Source of the DNA: Pseudomonadota bacterium
GTDB lineage: Bacteria > Bdellovibrionota > Bdellovibrionia > Bdellovibrionales > JAEYZS01
Direction of reading: 5' to 3'
NCBI GenBank assembly: GCA_023427925.1
Contig: JAEYZS010000163.1
Location: forward strand, 1-9,476
DNA length: 9,476 bases
The notes under the pieces were generated by a model. It did not search any database and was not told where the DNA came from. It was given only the letters and a program-made list of their open reading frames with translations. Shown here piece by piece: positions 1 through 6,271 of this stretch. Made by a program: the position numbers and the translations under genes. The first letter of the stretch is position 1, and every line of letters starts with the position of its first letter.

Positions 1-113
1 ATGTTCATAGATCTGACAGTTTACACTTTTTCAAAAAAAGCAGCTCTTCATTTTTAGCTGATGAGCACACGTTTTGCTTTAAATACTATAAAGAGCTTCA
101 ATTGGGGGTAAGT

Positions 114-989
114 ATGAAAATGAGACAATCTATATTTATTAAAGGCCTTTTTCTTACAGCTACCCTTTCCTTAGGAGCATGTAGTGATGTTTCGAACTCA
201 AAAATTAACTTTGCAAATAACATAGGTCATGGAGGATGGAAGTCTTATGATATGGCAAGTAGTGGTTACGGAGAAACTTCGGATGCTTTTTGCGAAGGGC
301 AAATTGGTGATGTGATCGAACTTCCAGACCCAACTGAGCCGCCTGTTCTTCCTCCTCCTCAAAACAAACCAACAATTGCATCAACTCCCTCTAGTTCTAC
401 TGAAACCATCGACCTCTTAGGCGCTGCGCTTAATGTTCCTGTTACAGCTGACCACGTCGGTAAAATGGGTCAAGGTTCCTACGATCATGTTCAAGTCACA
501 GCGACTTCAATTCAAGAGGTCGGATCCATGAGTGCAAATCGAATTGATATCGAGTCCGGTACTATTGGTAGAATTAGCAGCCTCAGCGTAGGAGCAATAA
601 ATATTCTAGCGCATACAATAGATCACGCGGGAAGTTTTTCCGGAACATTCTGCGCAAGCATAAAAAAACTTAAAACTCTTCACAGTCTTTCTAGTAAACT
701 CACTATCTATGGAAATTATTCTGGTGGTACAAGAGCCTCAATTGACTCCATCAGCAGCATGAGTGCCTTCGTGAGTCTCCATGATTTAGATATTGGATCT
801 ATTCATAGCGGCTCATTTAGAGGAAGAATTGAAAACAGCTTCGTTGAGAATGTGAGTTCGTCTTCTGGAGAAATTTATCTCGTAAACTCTAGAATCGAAA
901 AAATTTCTGGCTTTTCCGGTACAATCCATCTCATAGGCGGATCAACAATCGGAAGAGTTGAAAACTCAAGTGTAACAATCGTAGAATAA
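114..989 (+). CDS. Lipoprotein with Ser/Gly/Ile-rich repeats, probable beta-solenoid
   Basis: Start: ATG at 114 is preferred because a G-rich Shine-Dalgarno (GGGGGTAAG, 104-112) lies just before it; an in-frame TTG at 102 would bury that site. The product is 291 residues. Residues 1-22 are a lipoprotein signal peptide ending in the lipobox LGAC, with lipidated Cys23, so the protein should be anchored in the inner or outer membrane. A proline-rich stretch (PEPPVLPPP) around residues 75-85 looks like a flexible linker. From about residue 120 to the end the sequence repeats a loose unit of about 16-22 residues with alternating small/hydrophobic positions and Ser-Gly turns (SGTIGRI, SGTFCASI, SGSFRGRI, SGEIYLV, SGTIHLI). 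This periodicity suggests a right-handed beta-helix or similar solenoid exposed on the surface or in the periplasm. I recognise no enzymatic motif. The gene converges on the next gene with one base between the stop codons. Function unknown. Confidence 0.85.
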   Translation: MKMRQSIFIKGLFLTATLSLGACSDVSNSKINFANNIGHGGWKSYDMASSGYGETSDAFCEGQIGDVIELPDPTEPPVLPPPQNKPTIASTPSSSTETIDLLGAALNVPVTADHVGKMGQGSYDHVQVTATSIQEVGSMSANRIDIESGTIGRISSLSVGAINILAHTIDHAGSFSGTFCASIKKLKTLHSLSSKLTIYGNYSGGTRASIDSISSMSAFVSLHDLDIGSIHSGSFRGRIENSFVENVSSSSGEIYLVNSRIEKISGFSGTIHLIGGSTIGRVENSSVTIVE

Positions 990-990
990 A

Positions 991-1227
991 TTATCGAAGG
1001 CGAAGATATAGCCTCTGCCCTATCTTTGTCGCGACAAACAGTGCGCTTCCAACTAAAAAAACTCCCACAGCCAAATCTCGCAACTGATAGACGCGAGATC
1101 TGGTTTCCATAATTTTATCTCCCAGGCTCTCAAGGGCATTTTCAAACCTAAAGAGTGTCTGCTCAGTCATTATATCTATATTTGTATCGACCGGGATCGG
1201 CAAGTTATGGGGTTGCACGGAAATCAT
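991..1227 (-). CDS. Small membrane protein with one C-terminal transmembrane helix
   Basis: About 78 residues if the ATG at 1227 is used. An upstream in-frame ATG at 1281 would lie deep within the preceding gene and is less likely. GTG at 1218, which has AGGA 8 bases upstream, and ATG at 1170 are also possible. The visible parts are a polar, probably helical N-terminal half (around MTEQTLFRFENALESLGDKIMET, split here by position: residues 20-42) and a single hydrophobic segment (about DLAVGVFLVGSALFVATKIG, residues 51-70), followed by a basic tail. This topology resembles the small membrane-anchored stress proteins of the YqjD/ElaB (DUF883) type that often sit next to a YqjE-like gene, but no diagnostic motif is present. 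It overlaps the upstream membrane-protein gene by about 23 bases, so the pair is probably translationally coupled. Function unknown. Confidence 0.6.
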   Translation of the reverse strand: MISVQPHNLPIPVDTNIDIMTEQTLFRFENALESLGDKIMETRSRVYQLRDLAVGVFLVGSALFVATKIGQRLYLRLR

Positions 1228-1639
1228 CCTGTAGTTTGTTGAATTGACGATATATGATCTCACCCTCTCTCTTAAGTGCAAAACTAGTCTTTTCTAATTT
1301 AAAATTAATTCTCTTAAGCTTGCGGTAAAAATACATAACTCCAAAGTATCCACCAGCAAAAAGAGTGACTCCGATAATCAACGAACTGAGCCAGTATCTA
1401 TCATTAAGCGCTTCACCCAATAACAGAATAGAAAATATAAGGAGTGGTATTGCACTTAACAGAAATAGGCAGCCAAATACAGCAAGACTGCTTGTATGGG
1501 TTTTCAGATCTTTTCCAATTTTTTTAAGGTCTTGGTTCACAAGCTTCAAGTCGTTCAAAATTAAAGCCTTAGTTGTACGGTTAAGGTCAGTTAAAACCTC
1601 AGAATACGATTTTTTTGTAGTGGAATTATTTTGAAACAT
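1205..1639 (-). CDS. Holin-superfamily-III / YqjE-like membrane protein
   Basis: 144 residues. The ATG at 1639 has a clear Shine-Dalgarno (AAGGA, 8-9 bases upstream). The N-terminal 50 residues are polar and probably helical (LTDLNRTTKALILNDLKLV), followed by two strong transmembrane helices at about residues 52-77 and 83-105, then a basic amphipathic C-terminal region (residues 106-144). This layout matches the 'phage holin family' domain of chromosomal proteins such as YqjE (PF07332). Despite that name, these are generally inner-membrane proteins found outside prophages, and no lysis or phage gene is present here. The downstream small membrane-protein gene overlaps its 3' end, forming a two-gene operon read leftward. 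Family assignment rests on topology and general composition and was not confirmed by alignment. Confidence 0.75.
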   Translation of the reverse strand: MFQNNSTTKKSYSEVLTDLNRTTKALILNDLKLVNQDLKKIGKDLKTHTSSLAVFGCLFLLSAIPLLIFSILLLGEALNDRYWLSSLIIGVTLFAGGYFGVMYFYRKLKRINFKLEKTSFALKREGEIIYRQFNKLQDDFRATP

Positions 1640-1781
1640 GGTGAGATTCCTTTTTTAATTGTTATTTCCTACGTTCTAGGTTTAGCAAAGGATGGACCGA
1701 GCTCTAATCGCATTTATTGAATCTGAACTTATCAAGAGTCCCCATTTTGACCTGTAAGTGGCAACTTTACTCATTACAAAT

Positions 1782-1813
1782 AAAAAAGCGCAGCCAAATG
1801 ACTGCGCTTTTTT
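1782..1813 (-). terminator. Rho-independent terminator, bidirectional shape
   Basis: GCGCAG at 1788-1793 pairs with CTGCGC at 1802-1807 around an 8-base loop, flanked by A6 and T6 tracts on opposite sides, so it has a U-tract in either direction. It lies 23 bases beyond the stop of the Q/N-rich gene and ends that transcript. Nothing on the + strand immediately upstream needs it. Confidence 0.85.
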
Positions 1814-1835
1814 AATTTCAACAAAGTGAGTCTTT

Positions 1836-2042
1836 TTATCTTTGTTGTTGTTGCTGATTTCCTTGTTGGTTTCTATTCTGTTGGTTTCTGTTTTGCTGTT
1901 GATTTCCACTGCCGCTTTGAGCCTGTCTAGACTGATTGTTCTGACTTCCTTGATTTTGGCGGTTCTGGTTATTCTGATTGTTTTGCTGATTATTCTGGTT
2001 ATTGCTTTGGTTACCTTGATTTTGATTTCGTTGTTGCGTCAT
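1836..2042 (-). CDS. Small Gln/Asn-rich low-complexity protein
   Basis: 68 residues, of which 28 are Gln and 21 Asn (72%), with 6 Arg, 5 Gly, 5 Ser and only one Ala, one Thr and no hydrophobic residue beyond the initiator Met. The opening reads MTQQRNQNQGNQ and the end QQGNQQQQQR. It looks like a real gene despite its composition: the ATG at 2042 has a strong Shine-Dalgarno (AAGGAG about 8 bases upstream), the leader carries a dyad at 2057-2082, and a terminator follows at 1782-1813. The protein must be disordered and soluble-polar, with no signal peptide, no membrane segment and no Cys. The composition is prion-like in the yeast sense. It could be a hydrophilin-type protectant, an RNA/DNA-associated low-complexity protein or an aggregating peptide; the sequence does not decide. 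The 85-codon reading frame on the opposite strand is a leucine-rich shadow of the CAA/CAG/AAC codons. Confidence 0.75.
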   Translation of the reverse strand: MTQQRNQNQGNQSNNQNNQQNNQNNQNRQNQGSQNNQSRQAQSGSGNQQQNRNQQNRNQQGNQQQQQR

Positions 2043-2355
2043 CTTTCTTCTCCTTTAAGGTTAGACATCATTGTCTTACCTTCTAATAAAGCAATATAAA
2101 GGCCAACCGCTGATGCCGTTTAAACTGCTTTACAGAATTTGTCTGGGACAGAAATTCCTCTCTATGGGAACATCCACCTATATTTGTGCCCTCCGCTTCT
2201 TTTCGTAAACTCTTTCCGGTGTGACATTTGCCCCGGCGTGGGGCGATTTGTTCCGGCTTGTTTCGGTTAAATGTGAGTGAGGTCTAATTAAGCCGGGCCC
2301 ATATTTTGCTTTTATATCAAAGGAGAACAAACAAAAAAGGAAAGGATGTGTCCCT
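2043..2355. other. 313-base intergenic region between divergent genes, partly G+C-rich
   Basis: It separates the Q/N-rich gene (leftward) from the hemerythrin gene (rightward) and so must hold both promoters; I could not place -35/-10 pairs with conviction. Visible elements are the leader dyad at 2057-2082, three copies of a TT(C/T)CGG word at 2214-2219, 2251-2256 and 2261-2266, and a short inverted repeat GCCCC-ggcgt-GGGGC at 2230-2244. The part from about 2190 to 2305 is clearly richer in G+C than the flanking genes. Only very short frames are present (for example 21 codons on the minus strand from about 2228) and none has a ribosome binding site. A small RNA or a regulator-binding region is possible. 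Confidence 0.4.
2057..2082 (-). promoter_or_regulatory. Dyad/hairpin in the leader of the Q/N-rich gene
   Basis: AAGGTTAGACA (2057-2067) and TGTCTTACCTT (2072-2082) are inverted copies with one mismatch and a 4-base spacer. On the coding (minus) strand the dyad ends directly before the Shine-Dalgarno AAAGGAG. It could be a repressor operator, or an RNA stem that stabilises the leader or controls ribosome access. A CTTTA just upstream can pair further with the first bases of AAAGGAG, which would partly mask the binding site. No T-tract follows, so it is not a terminator. Confidence 0.5.
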
Positions 2356-2889
2356 ATGTCAATTTATGAAATACTCCAAAAAGATCACGATACTGTTAAG
2401 AGGCTGCTGTCCGAACTGTCATCTTTGACTGACAGTAATATCGAGACGAGACATCAATTAATTGATGAGATTAGAAACGAGCTCGTTCCTCACTCACGCG
2501 CAGAAGAAGCTGTTTTTTATAATGCACTCAGAAGTCTAGATGAAGGTAAAGAAGTTATGCATGGCTATAGGGAACATCTTGAGGCGGAAACACTCTTACG
2601 AACTCTTCAGTTGATAGACAAGGTTGGTGCAGACTGGAAGGCTACCACTGAAAAGCTTCGTGATGCTATTGAGCACCACATCGCAGAAGAAGAGACAAAA
2701 ATATTTGCAATTGCCAAACAAACACTTACTGACGAAGAAGCAAATAAAATTGGCGAAGCGTTCTTGGCTTTGAAACCAAAAGTTCAACAAGAAGGCTTTA
2801 TGAAAAACACCTTCGATCTTGTAGTCAATATGATGCCTCCAAGATTCAGTTCTAAATTAAGTAAACAAAACATCTCAAGCCGCCTATAA
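2356..2889 (+). CDS. Hemerythrin HHE-domain protein
   Basis: 177 residues; ATG at 2356 with AGGA 9 bases upstream. The first 120 residues form a hemerythrin-like four-helix bundle (PF01814). The di-iron ligand pattern is visible as His11 (KDHD), His46-x3-Glu50 (HSRAE), His74 (REHLE) and His108-x3-Glu112 (HIAEE). Cytoplasmic proteins of this group bind a non-haem di-iron centre and are linked to oxygen, nitric oxide or peroxide sensing, iron handling or stress survival; which applies here cannot be told. The C-terminal 50 residues (from about 130) are a helical/basic extension outside the ligand set. No signal peptide or membrane segment is present. It is a single-gene transcript, closed by its own terminator, and is divergent from the Q/N-rich gene. 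Family assignment is firm; role is open. Confidence 0.92.
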   Translation: MSIYEILQKDHDTVKRLLSELSSLTDSNIETRHQLIDEIRNELVPHSRAEEAVFYNALRSLDEGKEVMHGYREHLEAETLLRTLQLIDKVGADWKATTEKLRDAIEHHIAEEETKIFAIAKQTLTDEEANKIGEAFLALKPKVQQEGFMKNTFDLVVNMMPPRFSSKLSKQNISSRL

Positions 2890-2911
2890 AATAGGTTATC
2901 CTATCCAACAT

Positions 2912-2946
2912 AAAGAGGAGCTTTGATATAAGCTCCTCTTTTTTTA
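2912..2946 (+). terminator. Rho-independent terminator of the hemerythrin gene
   Basis: AAAGAGGAGCTT (2912-2923) pairs perfectly over 12 bases with AAGCTCCTCTTT (2930-2941) around a 6-base loop and runs into a tract of T ending at about 2945. It starts 22 bases after the hemerythrin stop. On the opposite strand the trailing T-tract is short, so it would be a weaker stop for the ligD transcript, which ends at 2966. Confidence 0.92.
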
Positions 2947-2965
2947 CCTAAATCCCTTCTCTATA

Positions 2966-4597
2966 TTAATTATCGATTTCCGAAAGTAATTTTATCTTTT
3001 GCTTCACTTTAAAGTAATCTTTCCACGGATCCTTTCGTCCTTTAAGATGTCTCGAAATATTTTTGAGTTTAAACTGGTCAGGCTTAACTTTGGATAGGTC
3101 TTTCCAATCTATTGGAAATGCGATCGAACCCGTCTCCCTTGCTCTTAAAGAATAAGGGGCAATTGACGTTGCACCAAATCCGTTTCTTAAGTAATCAATA
3201 AATATTTTTCCCTTTCTACGAGCCTTGGACATATTGACTAGATACTTATCGGGATAAGTATCTACGAGTTGTTGAGCGATGGCCTTTGTAAATGATTTCA
3301 CAGAGTTCCAATTGTAGAGTGGTTCAATAGGGACGTGAATATGAAAGCCCTTACCGCCTGATGTTTTTATAAAAGATTTTAGTTTTAGTTGATCCAGTAT
3401 TTCCTTAACCCTTAGCGCTGCCTTTTTCACTTCAGCCATACTCACATTGGGCCCGGGATCCAAATCAAAAACAATAAGGTCAGGTTTCTCGTAATGCTCC
3501 ACATGTGTTCCCCAATTGTGAATTTCTAAAACGCCAAGTTGGGTAAGAGCAATAATCCCGGGCAAACTATCGATATAGTTGACGCTCTTAGTACTACTTT
3601 CTTTGTAATCCACTGGGTATTCGTAAATAGGATCATCCTTTTTGTCAGGGATGTACTTTTGAAAGAAGCATTCTTTGTTGATGCCATCAGGACACCGTAA
3701 CAGAGATAGCGGTCGCTCCGAGATATGTGGCAAGATTAAATCTTTAACAGTCACGTAGTATTCTGCAATCTGTTTCTTAGTGATTTTAGCCTTGGGTATT
3801 AAAATTTTGTCGGGGTTTGAAATTTTTAGTTCATCTTTCTTTTGTTCAGAGCTTTTTTTCGGAGACTGAGATTTCTTTTCGACCATCACTTCCTTTGCGG
3901 GCTTGTCTGATCTAAGAGCCTTAAAAGATGCTTGTCTTAGTATATGATCTTTTGTCCATCCCCTAAAATCTATCTCCGCTAAAATTTGAGGTTTAAGCCA
4001 CGTGACGTTTCTTTCTTTTTTTCTATCCGCAAAGGGCGAATCTTCTGCTTTGTATTTTTTAAGTTTTTTAAGCATCTCAGGAGTATTTTTTGAGTTAAAG
4101 CCCGTGCCAACCTTTCCGACGTAGATCAGCTCTTGATCCTCGTTGTAAGCTCCAAGCAAGAGAGACTTAAAATGGCGCGCATCGGATTTGGTGTACCCAC
4201 CAATGACAAACTCTTGTCCATTTAAACATTTTGATTTCAGCCATTCTCCGCGACGCCCCCCACTGTACGAAGAATTTTTGTCTTTAGAGATAATTCCCTC
4301 TAAGCCCAGCTTACAGCTGGCCAACAGCGTTGCACCACCCGGAGTAGCAAAGTGATCACTGAAGAATATCCTCTTCGATTTGGTTTTTTGTAAAAGCTTT
4401 TTGAGCAGAGCCTTTCTTTCAATAAGGGGATAATCCCTTAGATCCTCTCCGTTCAATTCAAGAAGATCAAAGACGTAATAGGAAAGATTTTCGGTGTTTC
4501 CTTTTTTTAGATTTTCTTGCAACAAACCAAAATCGCTTCTTCCTTCCTCGTCTAAAGAGACTATTTCACCGTCAAGCCAGGCGCTCTTGGCATTTAT
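2966..4597 (-). CDS. ligD: LigD, C-terminal part (rest of ligase domain plus polymerase domain), reached by -1 frameshift
   Basis: This frame has no plausible start of its own: the ATG at 4690 begins about 31 residues that match nothing and run out of register with the real ligase frame upstream. After a -1 shift at 4597-4603 it continues LigD from residue 282 to 824. Ligase motifs in fused numbering: LDGEIV (about 289-294), YYVFDLLEL, EGIISK (381-386) and EWLKSK (about 399-404), then the OB-fold. After a Lys/Ser-rich linker (about 520-535), the primase-polymerase (POL) domain of the archaeo-eukaryotic primase type runs from about 537 to 810. Its metal residues are visible as Asp659 and Asp661 (DLDPGP) and Asp749 (FIDYLRN), with SGGKGFHIHVP at about 693-703. 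POL adds nucleotides, preferably ribonucleotides, at broken ends. The total of 824 residues and the order PE-LIG-POL match Pseudomonas-type LigD. Whether this part is made depends on the frameshift. Confidence 0.85.
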   Translation of the reverse strand: MNAKSAWLDGEIVSLDEEGRSDFGLLQENLKKGNTENLSYYVFDLLELNGEDLRDYPLIERKALLKKLLQKTKSKRIFFSDHFATPGGATLLASCKLGLEGIISKDKNSSYSGGRRGEWLKSKCLNGQEFVIGGYTKSDARHFKSLLLGAYNEDQELIYVGKVGTGFNSKNTPEMLKKLKKYKAEDSPFADRKKERNVTWLKPQILAEIDFRGWTKDHILRQASFKALRSDKPAKEVMVEKKSQSPKKSSEQKKDELKISNPDKILIPKAKITKKQIAEYYVTVKDLILPHISERPLSLLRCPDGINKECFFQKYIPDKKDDPIYEYPVDYKESSTKSVNYIDSLPGIIALTQLGVLEIHNWGTHVEHYEKPDLIVFDLDPGPNVSMAEVKKAALRVKEILDQLKLKSFIKTSGGKGFHIHVPIEPLYNWNSVKSFTKAIAQQLVDTYPDKYLVNMSKARRKGKIFIDYLRNGFGATSIAPYSLRARETGSIAFPIDWKDLSKVKPDQFKLKNISRHLKGRKDPWKDYFKVKQKIKLLSEIDN

Positions 4598-4610
4598 TTT
4601 TTTAGCTCCT
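4594..4610 (-). other. A-AAA-AAA slippery heptamer and in-frame UAA within ligD
   Basis: On the coding strand the phosphoesterase frame reads GAG CTA AAA AAA TAA. The run of seven A (4603-4597) forms the heptamer A-AAA-AAA, a recognised -1 slippery sequence, and the next codon is the stop. Re-reading one A gives ...ELKK-INAKSAWLDGEI, exactly the sequence expected across this part of a LigD ligase domain, and restores 824 residues. An AAAGGAG word sits 2 bases before the heptamer; in known -1 sites such as dnaX the stimulatory Shine-Dalgarno lies about 10 bases upstream, so the spacing here is not classical. Downstream, only a weak stem (GCCA/TGGC) is visible. Transcript slippage to eight A would have the same effect, as would a one-base sequencing deletion. 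Confidence 0.7.
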
Positions 4611-5439
4611 TTGACAGCGAAAGATATTTTTGGGTCCAATCCAATGCAGAGCGCGTATAAAGTTTGATTTTTGATCCTTGAATATGGCAAAGGGTTCGGT
4701 AGCCATCGTACTTGATCTCATGAATCCATTCTTCACCTTGAGGCGGGTCCGAGACTAGGGTTGCTAGTTGTAAGTCAATGTCATCGATAGACAATTTATA
4801 TTTTTTAGGTCCTTTCCGAGGTGGTTCTTTAATTTCTTCTTTTTTCTTTTTAACTTTATCCCTGTCTTTATCTTTTTCCTTGTCTCGATCTTTTTCTTTT
4901 TCACTTTCTTTTTTCTGATTAGCTACACTGAAGGGCATCTTTTTGGTGATATCAATTTTGGAGTTGGCCTCCTTATCCGCATCCTTTATCAATAGCCATT
5001 GCGGTTTTTTGTCTTTGGTTTTCATCTTTACCAGATGCCAACGTCCCTTTAACTTCTCACCCTCAAGTTCAAATTCTAGACTTCCTCTTTTTAAATCTTT
5101 TTGAGGATTTCCAATAGGCTTCCATTTTCCACGATCCCAAAGAATTACTTTACCTGCACCGTACTCGCCTTTCGGGATGGTTCCTTCAAACTTACCATAC
5201 TCTACAGGATGATCTTCCACTTCGACCGCCAGTCGTTTGTCTTTAGGATTAAGCGATGGACCTTTTGGAACTGCCCAACTTTTCAGAACTCCGTCAAGCT
5301 CAAGTCGAAAATCATAATGGAGTCTTCGAGCATGATGTTTTTGGATTACATAGGTAAATTGACCTTTTGAATCTTTTTTACCTTGAGGCTCCGGAGTTTT
5401 CTTAAAGTCACGCTTTCTTTTGTACTCGACGAGAGCCAT
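4594..5439 (-). CDS. ligD: LigD, N-terminal part (3'-phosphoesterase domain and start of ATP-dependent DNA ligase domain)
   Basis: 281 residues; ATG at 5439 with AAAGG about 10 bases upstream. Residues 1-160 are the 3'-phosphoesterase (PE) domain, which trims 3'-phosphates and ribonucleotides at broken ends. Its expected active-site residues are His35, His41, Asp43, Arg45, His77 and Tyr81 (QKHHARRLHYDFRLE and DHPVEY). Residues about 175-215 are a strongly charged Lys/Glu/Asp/Arg linker. From about 217 the ligase domain begins, with the nucleotidyl-accepting Lys243 in motif I (KYDGYR). The frame then ends at UAA (4594-4596), only 38 residues after Lys243, so this product alone could be a phosphoesterase but not a ligase. 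The gene overlaps the 3' end of ku by 32 bases in another frame, which suggests translational coupling in a ku-ligD operon. See the slippery-site entry for the break. Confidence 0.88.
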   Translation of the reverse strand: MALVEYKRKRDFKKTPEPQGKKDSKGQFTYVIQKHHARRLHYDFRLELDGVLKSWAVPKGPSLNPKDKRLAVEVEDHPVEYGKFEGTIPKGEYGAGKVILWDRGKWKPIGNPQKDLKRGSLEFELEGEKLKGRWHLVKMKTKDKKPQWLLIKDADKEANSKIDITKKMPFSVANQKKESEKEKDRDKEKDKDRDKVKKKKEEIKEPPRKGPKKYKLSIDDIDLQLATLVSDPPQGEEWIHEIKYDGYRTLCHIQGSKIKLYTRSALDWTQKYLSLSKELKK

Positions 5440-6271
5440 TCTTTTTTACCTTTCGTTTGGTCGTTGTAGTCTTTTTGGTTTGCTTCAAACTCTTTTTTAG
5501 TAGCGGCATAAGATCAATGACCTGTCGATCACCAGTAGACTCTGGCTTGTCTGGAGTTTCTGATTCGATACTTTTTCCACCTTTTACTTTGGCCTTAATC
5601 ATTTTGAGCAAGTCGTCTTTATATGTGTCTTTATACTTTTCGGGCTTCCATTTACTTGTCATGCCTTCGACGAGTTCTTTTGCCATCTTTATTTCGCGAT
5701 CAGAAATTTTGACTTTGTCCAATTTATCGTCGTTAGGAAGTTCAATTTCATCGGCCTCGAGAATTTCCTTGGCATATCGCATGATCTCAAGCACGAGATG
5801 TTCACCTCGCGCTAGAATTGCCACAAGTTTCTGCTTACCATGCATAACGATTTTTCCTATTGCGACTTTGTCAGTTTTTTCCATAACTCGGCGAAGAAGT
5901 TCATAACCCTTTACTCCGTTTTTTGCAGGCGCGAGGTAGTACGGTTTTTCAAATAAAATTGGATCGACTTCACCTAGATCAACAAAATCCTCAATATCGA
6001 TATTTTCTGAGGCCTTAGGATTGGCTTTTTCAAAGTCCTTATCAGTGACTAAAACAAATTGGTCAGGCTCATATTCATAGCCCTTTACGATGTCTTTTTT
6101 AGACACCTCTTTACCAGTATTTTTATTATATTGCTTATAACCAATTCGACCGTAGTCATTTTTATCTAACAGGTTAAACTGAATAGACTTCTGTTCCTTT
6201 GCACTGAATACAGAAACAGGAATATTCAATAAACCGAAACTTAAAGTTCCGCTCCACATTGCTCTTGGCAT
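5408..6271 (-). CDS. ku: Ku DNA end-binding protein (non-homologous end joining)
   Basis: 287 residues; ATG at 6271 with a good Shine-Dalgarno (GGAGG, 5 bases upstream). It is recognised by the bacterial Ku signature start (MPRAMWSGTLSFGLLNIPV) and by the core motifs GKIVMHGKQKLVAI (around 139-152) and SDREIKMAKELVEGM (around 190-204). The protein forms a homodimeric ring that threads onto double-strand break ends and recruits LigD. Residues from about 255 are a Lys/Arg-rich tail (TKKTTTTKRKVKKNG), typical of the variable C-terminal extension that helps DNA retention. The reading frame is intact and of usual length. It is the first gene of a two-gene leftward operon, its last 32 bases overlapping ligD. 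The divergent 194-base region to the nuclease gene holds its promoter. Confidence 0.96.
   Translation of the reverse strand: MPRAMWSGTLSFGLLNIPVSVFSAKEQKSIQFNLLDKNDYGRIGYKQYNKNTGKEVSKKDIVKGYEYEPDQFVLVTDKDFEKANPKASENIDIEDFVDLGEVDPILFEKPYYLAPAKNGVKGYELLRRVMEKTDKVAIGKIVMHGKQKLVAILARGEHLVLEIMRYAKEILEADEIELPNDDKLDKVKISDREIKMAKELVEGMTSKWKPEKYKDTYKDDLLKMIKAKVKGGKSIESETPDKPESTGDRQVIDLMPLLKKSLKQTKKTTTTKRKVKKNGSRRVQKKA

Noticed and set aside
41..60. Inverted repeat CAGCT-N10-AGCTG as a terminator of an upstream gene
   Set aside because: The stem is only five pairs with no T-tract after it, and no upstream gene end is visible in the window.
102..113. TTG at 102 as start of the repeat lipoprotein
   Set aside because: It would place the G-rich Shine-Dalgarno inside the coding region; ATG at 114 has correct spacing and gives a standard lipoprotein signal peptide.
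1205..1639. Prophage or lysis cassette suggested by the holin-like protein
   Set aside because: No endolysin, spanin, capsid, tail, integrase or attachment site is present; chromosomal YqjE-like proteins share this domain without phage function.
1682..1909. 75-codon frame on the minus strand
   Set aside because: It runs through the terminator at 1782-1813 and overlaps the Q/N gene in another frame; no ribosome binding site.
1842..2099. 85-codon leucine/isoleucine-rich frame on the + strand that looks like a membrane protein
   Set aside because: It is the antisense of the CAA/CAG/AAC-rich Q/N gene, has no ribosome binding site, and its hydrophobicity is a by-product of complementing Gln and Asn codons.
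4598..4690. Use of ATG at 4690 as an independent start for the second half of ligD
   Set aside because: The first 31 residues match nothing in ligases, are in the wrong register for the upstream ligase frame, and a protein lacking motif I lysine could not ligate.
5457..5906. 149-codon Ser/Leu-rich frame on the + strand opposite ku
   Set aside because: It is antisense to a clearly recognised ku gene, with no ribosome binding site or family resemblance.
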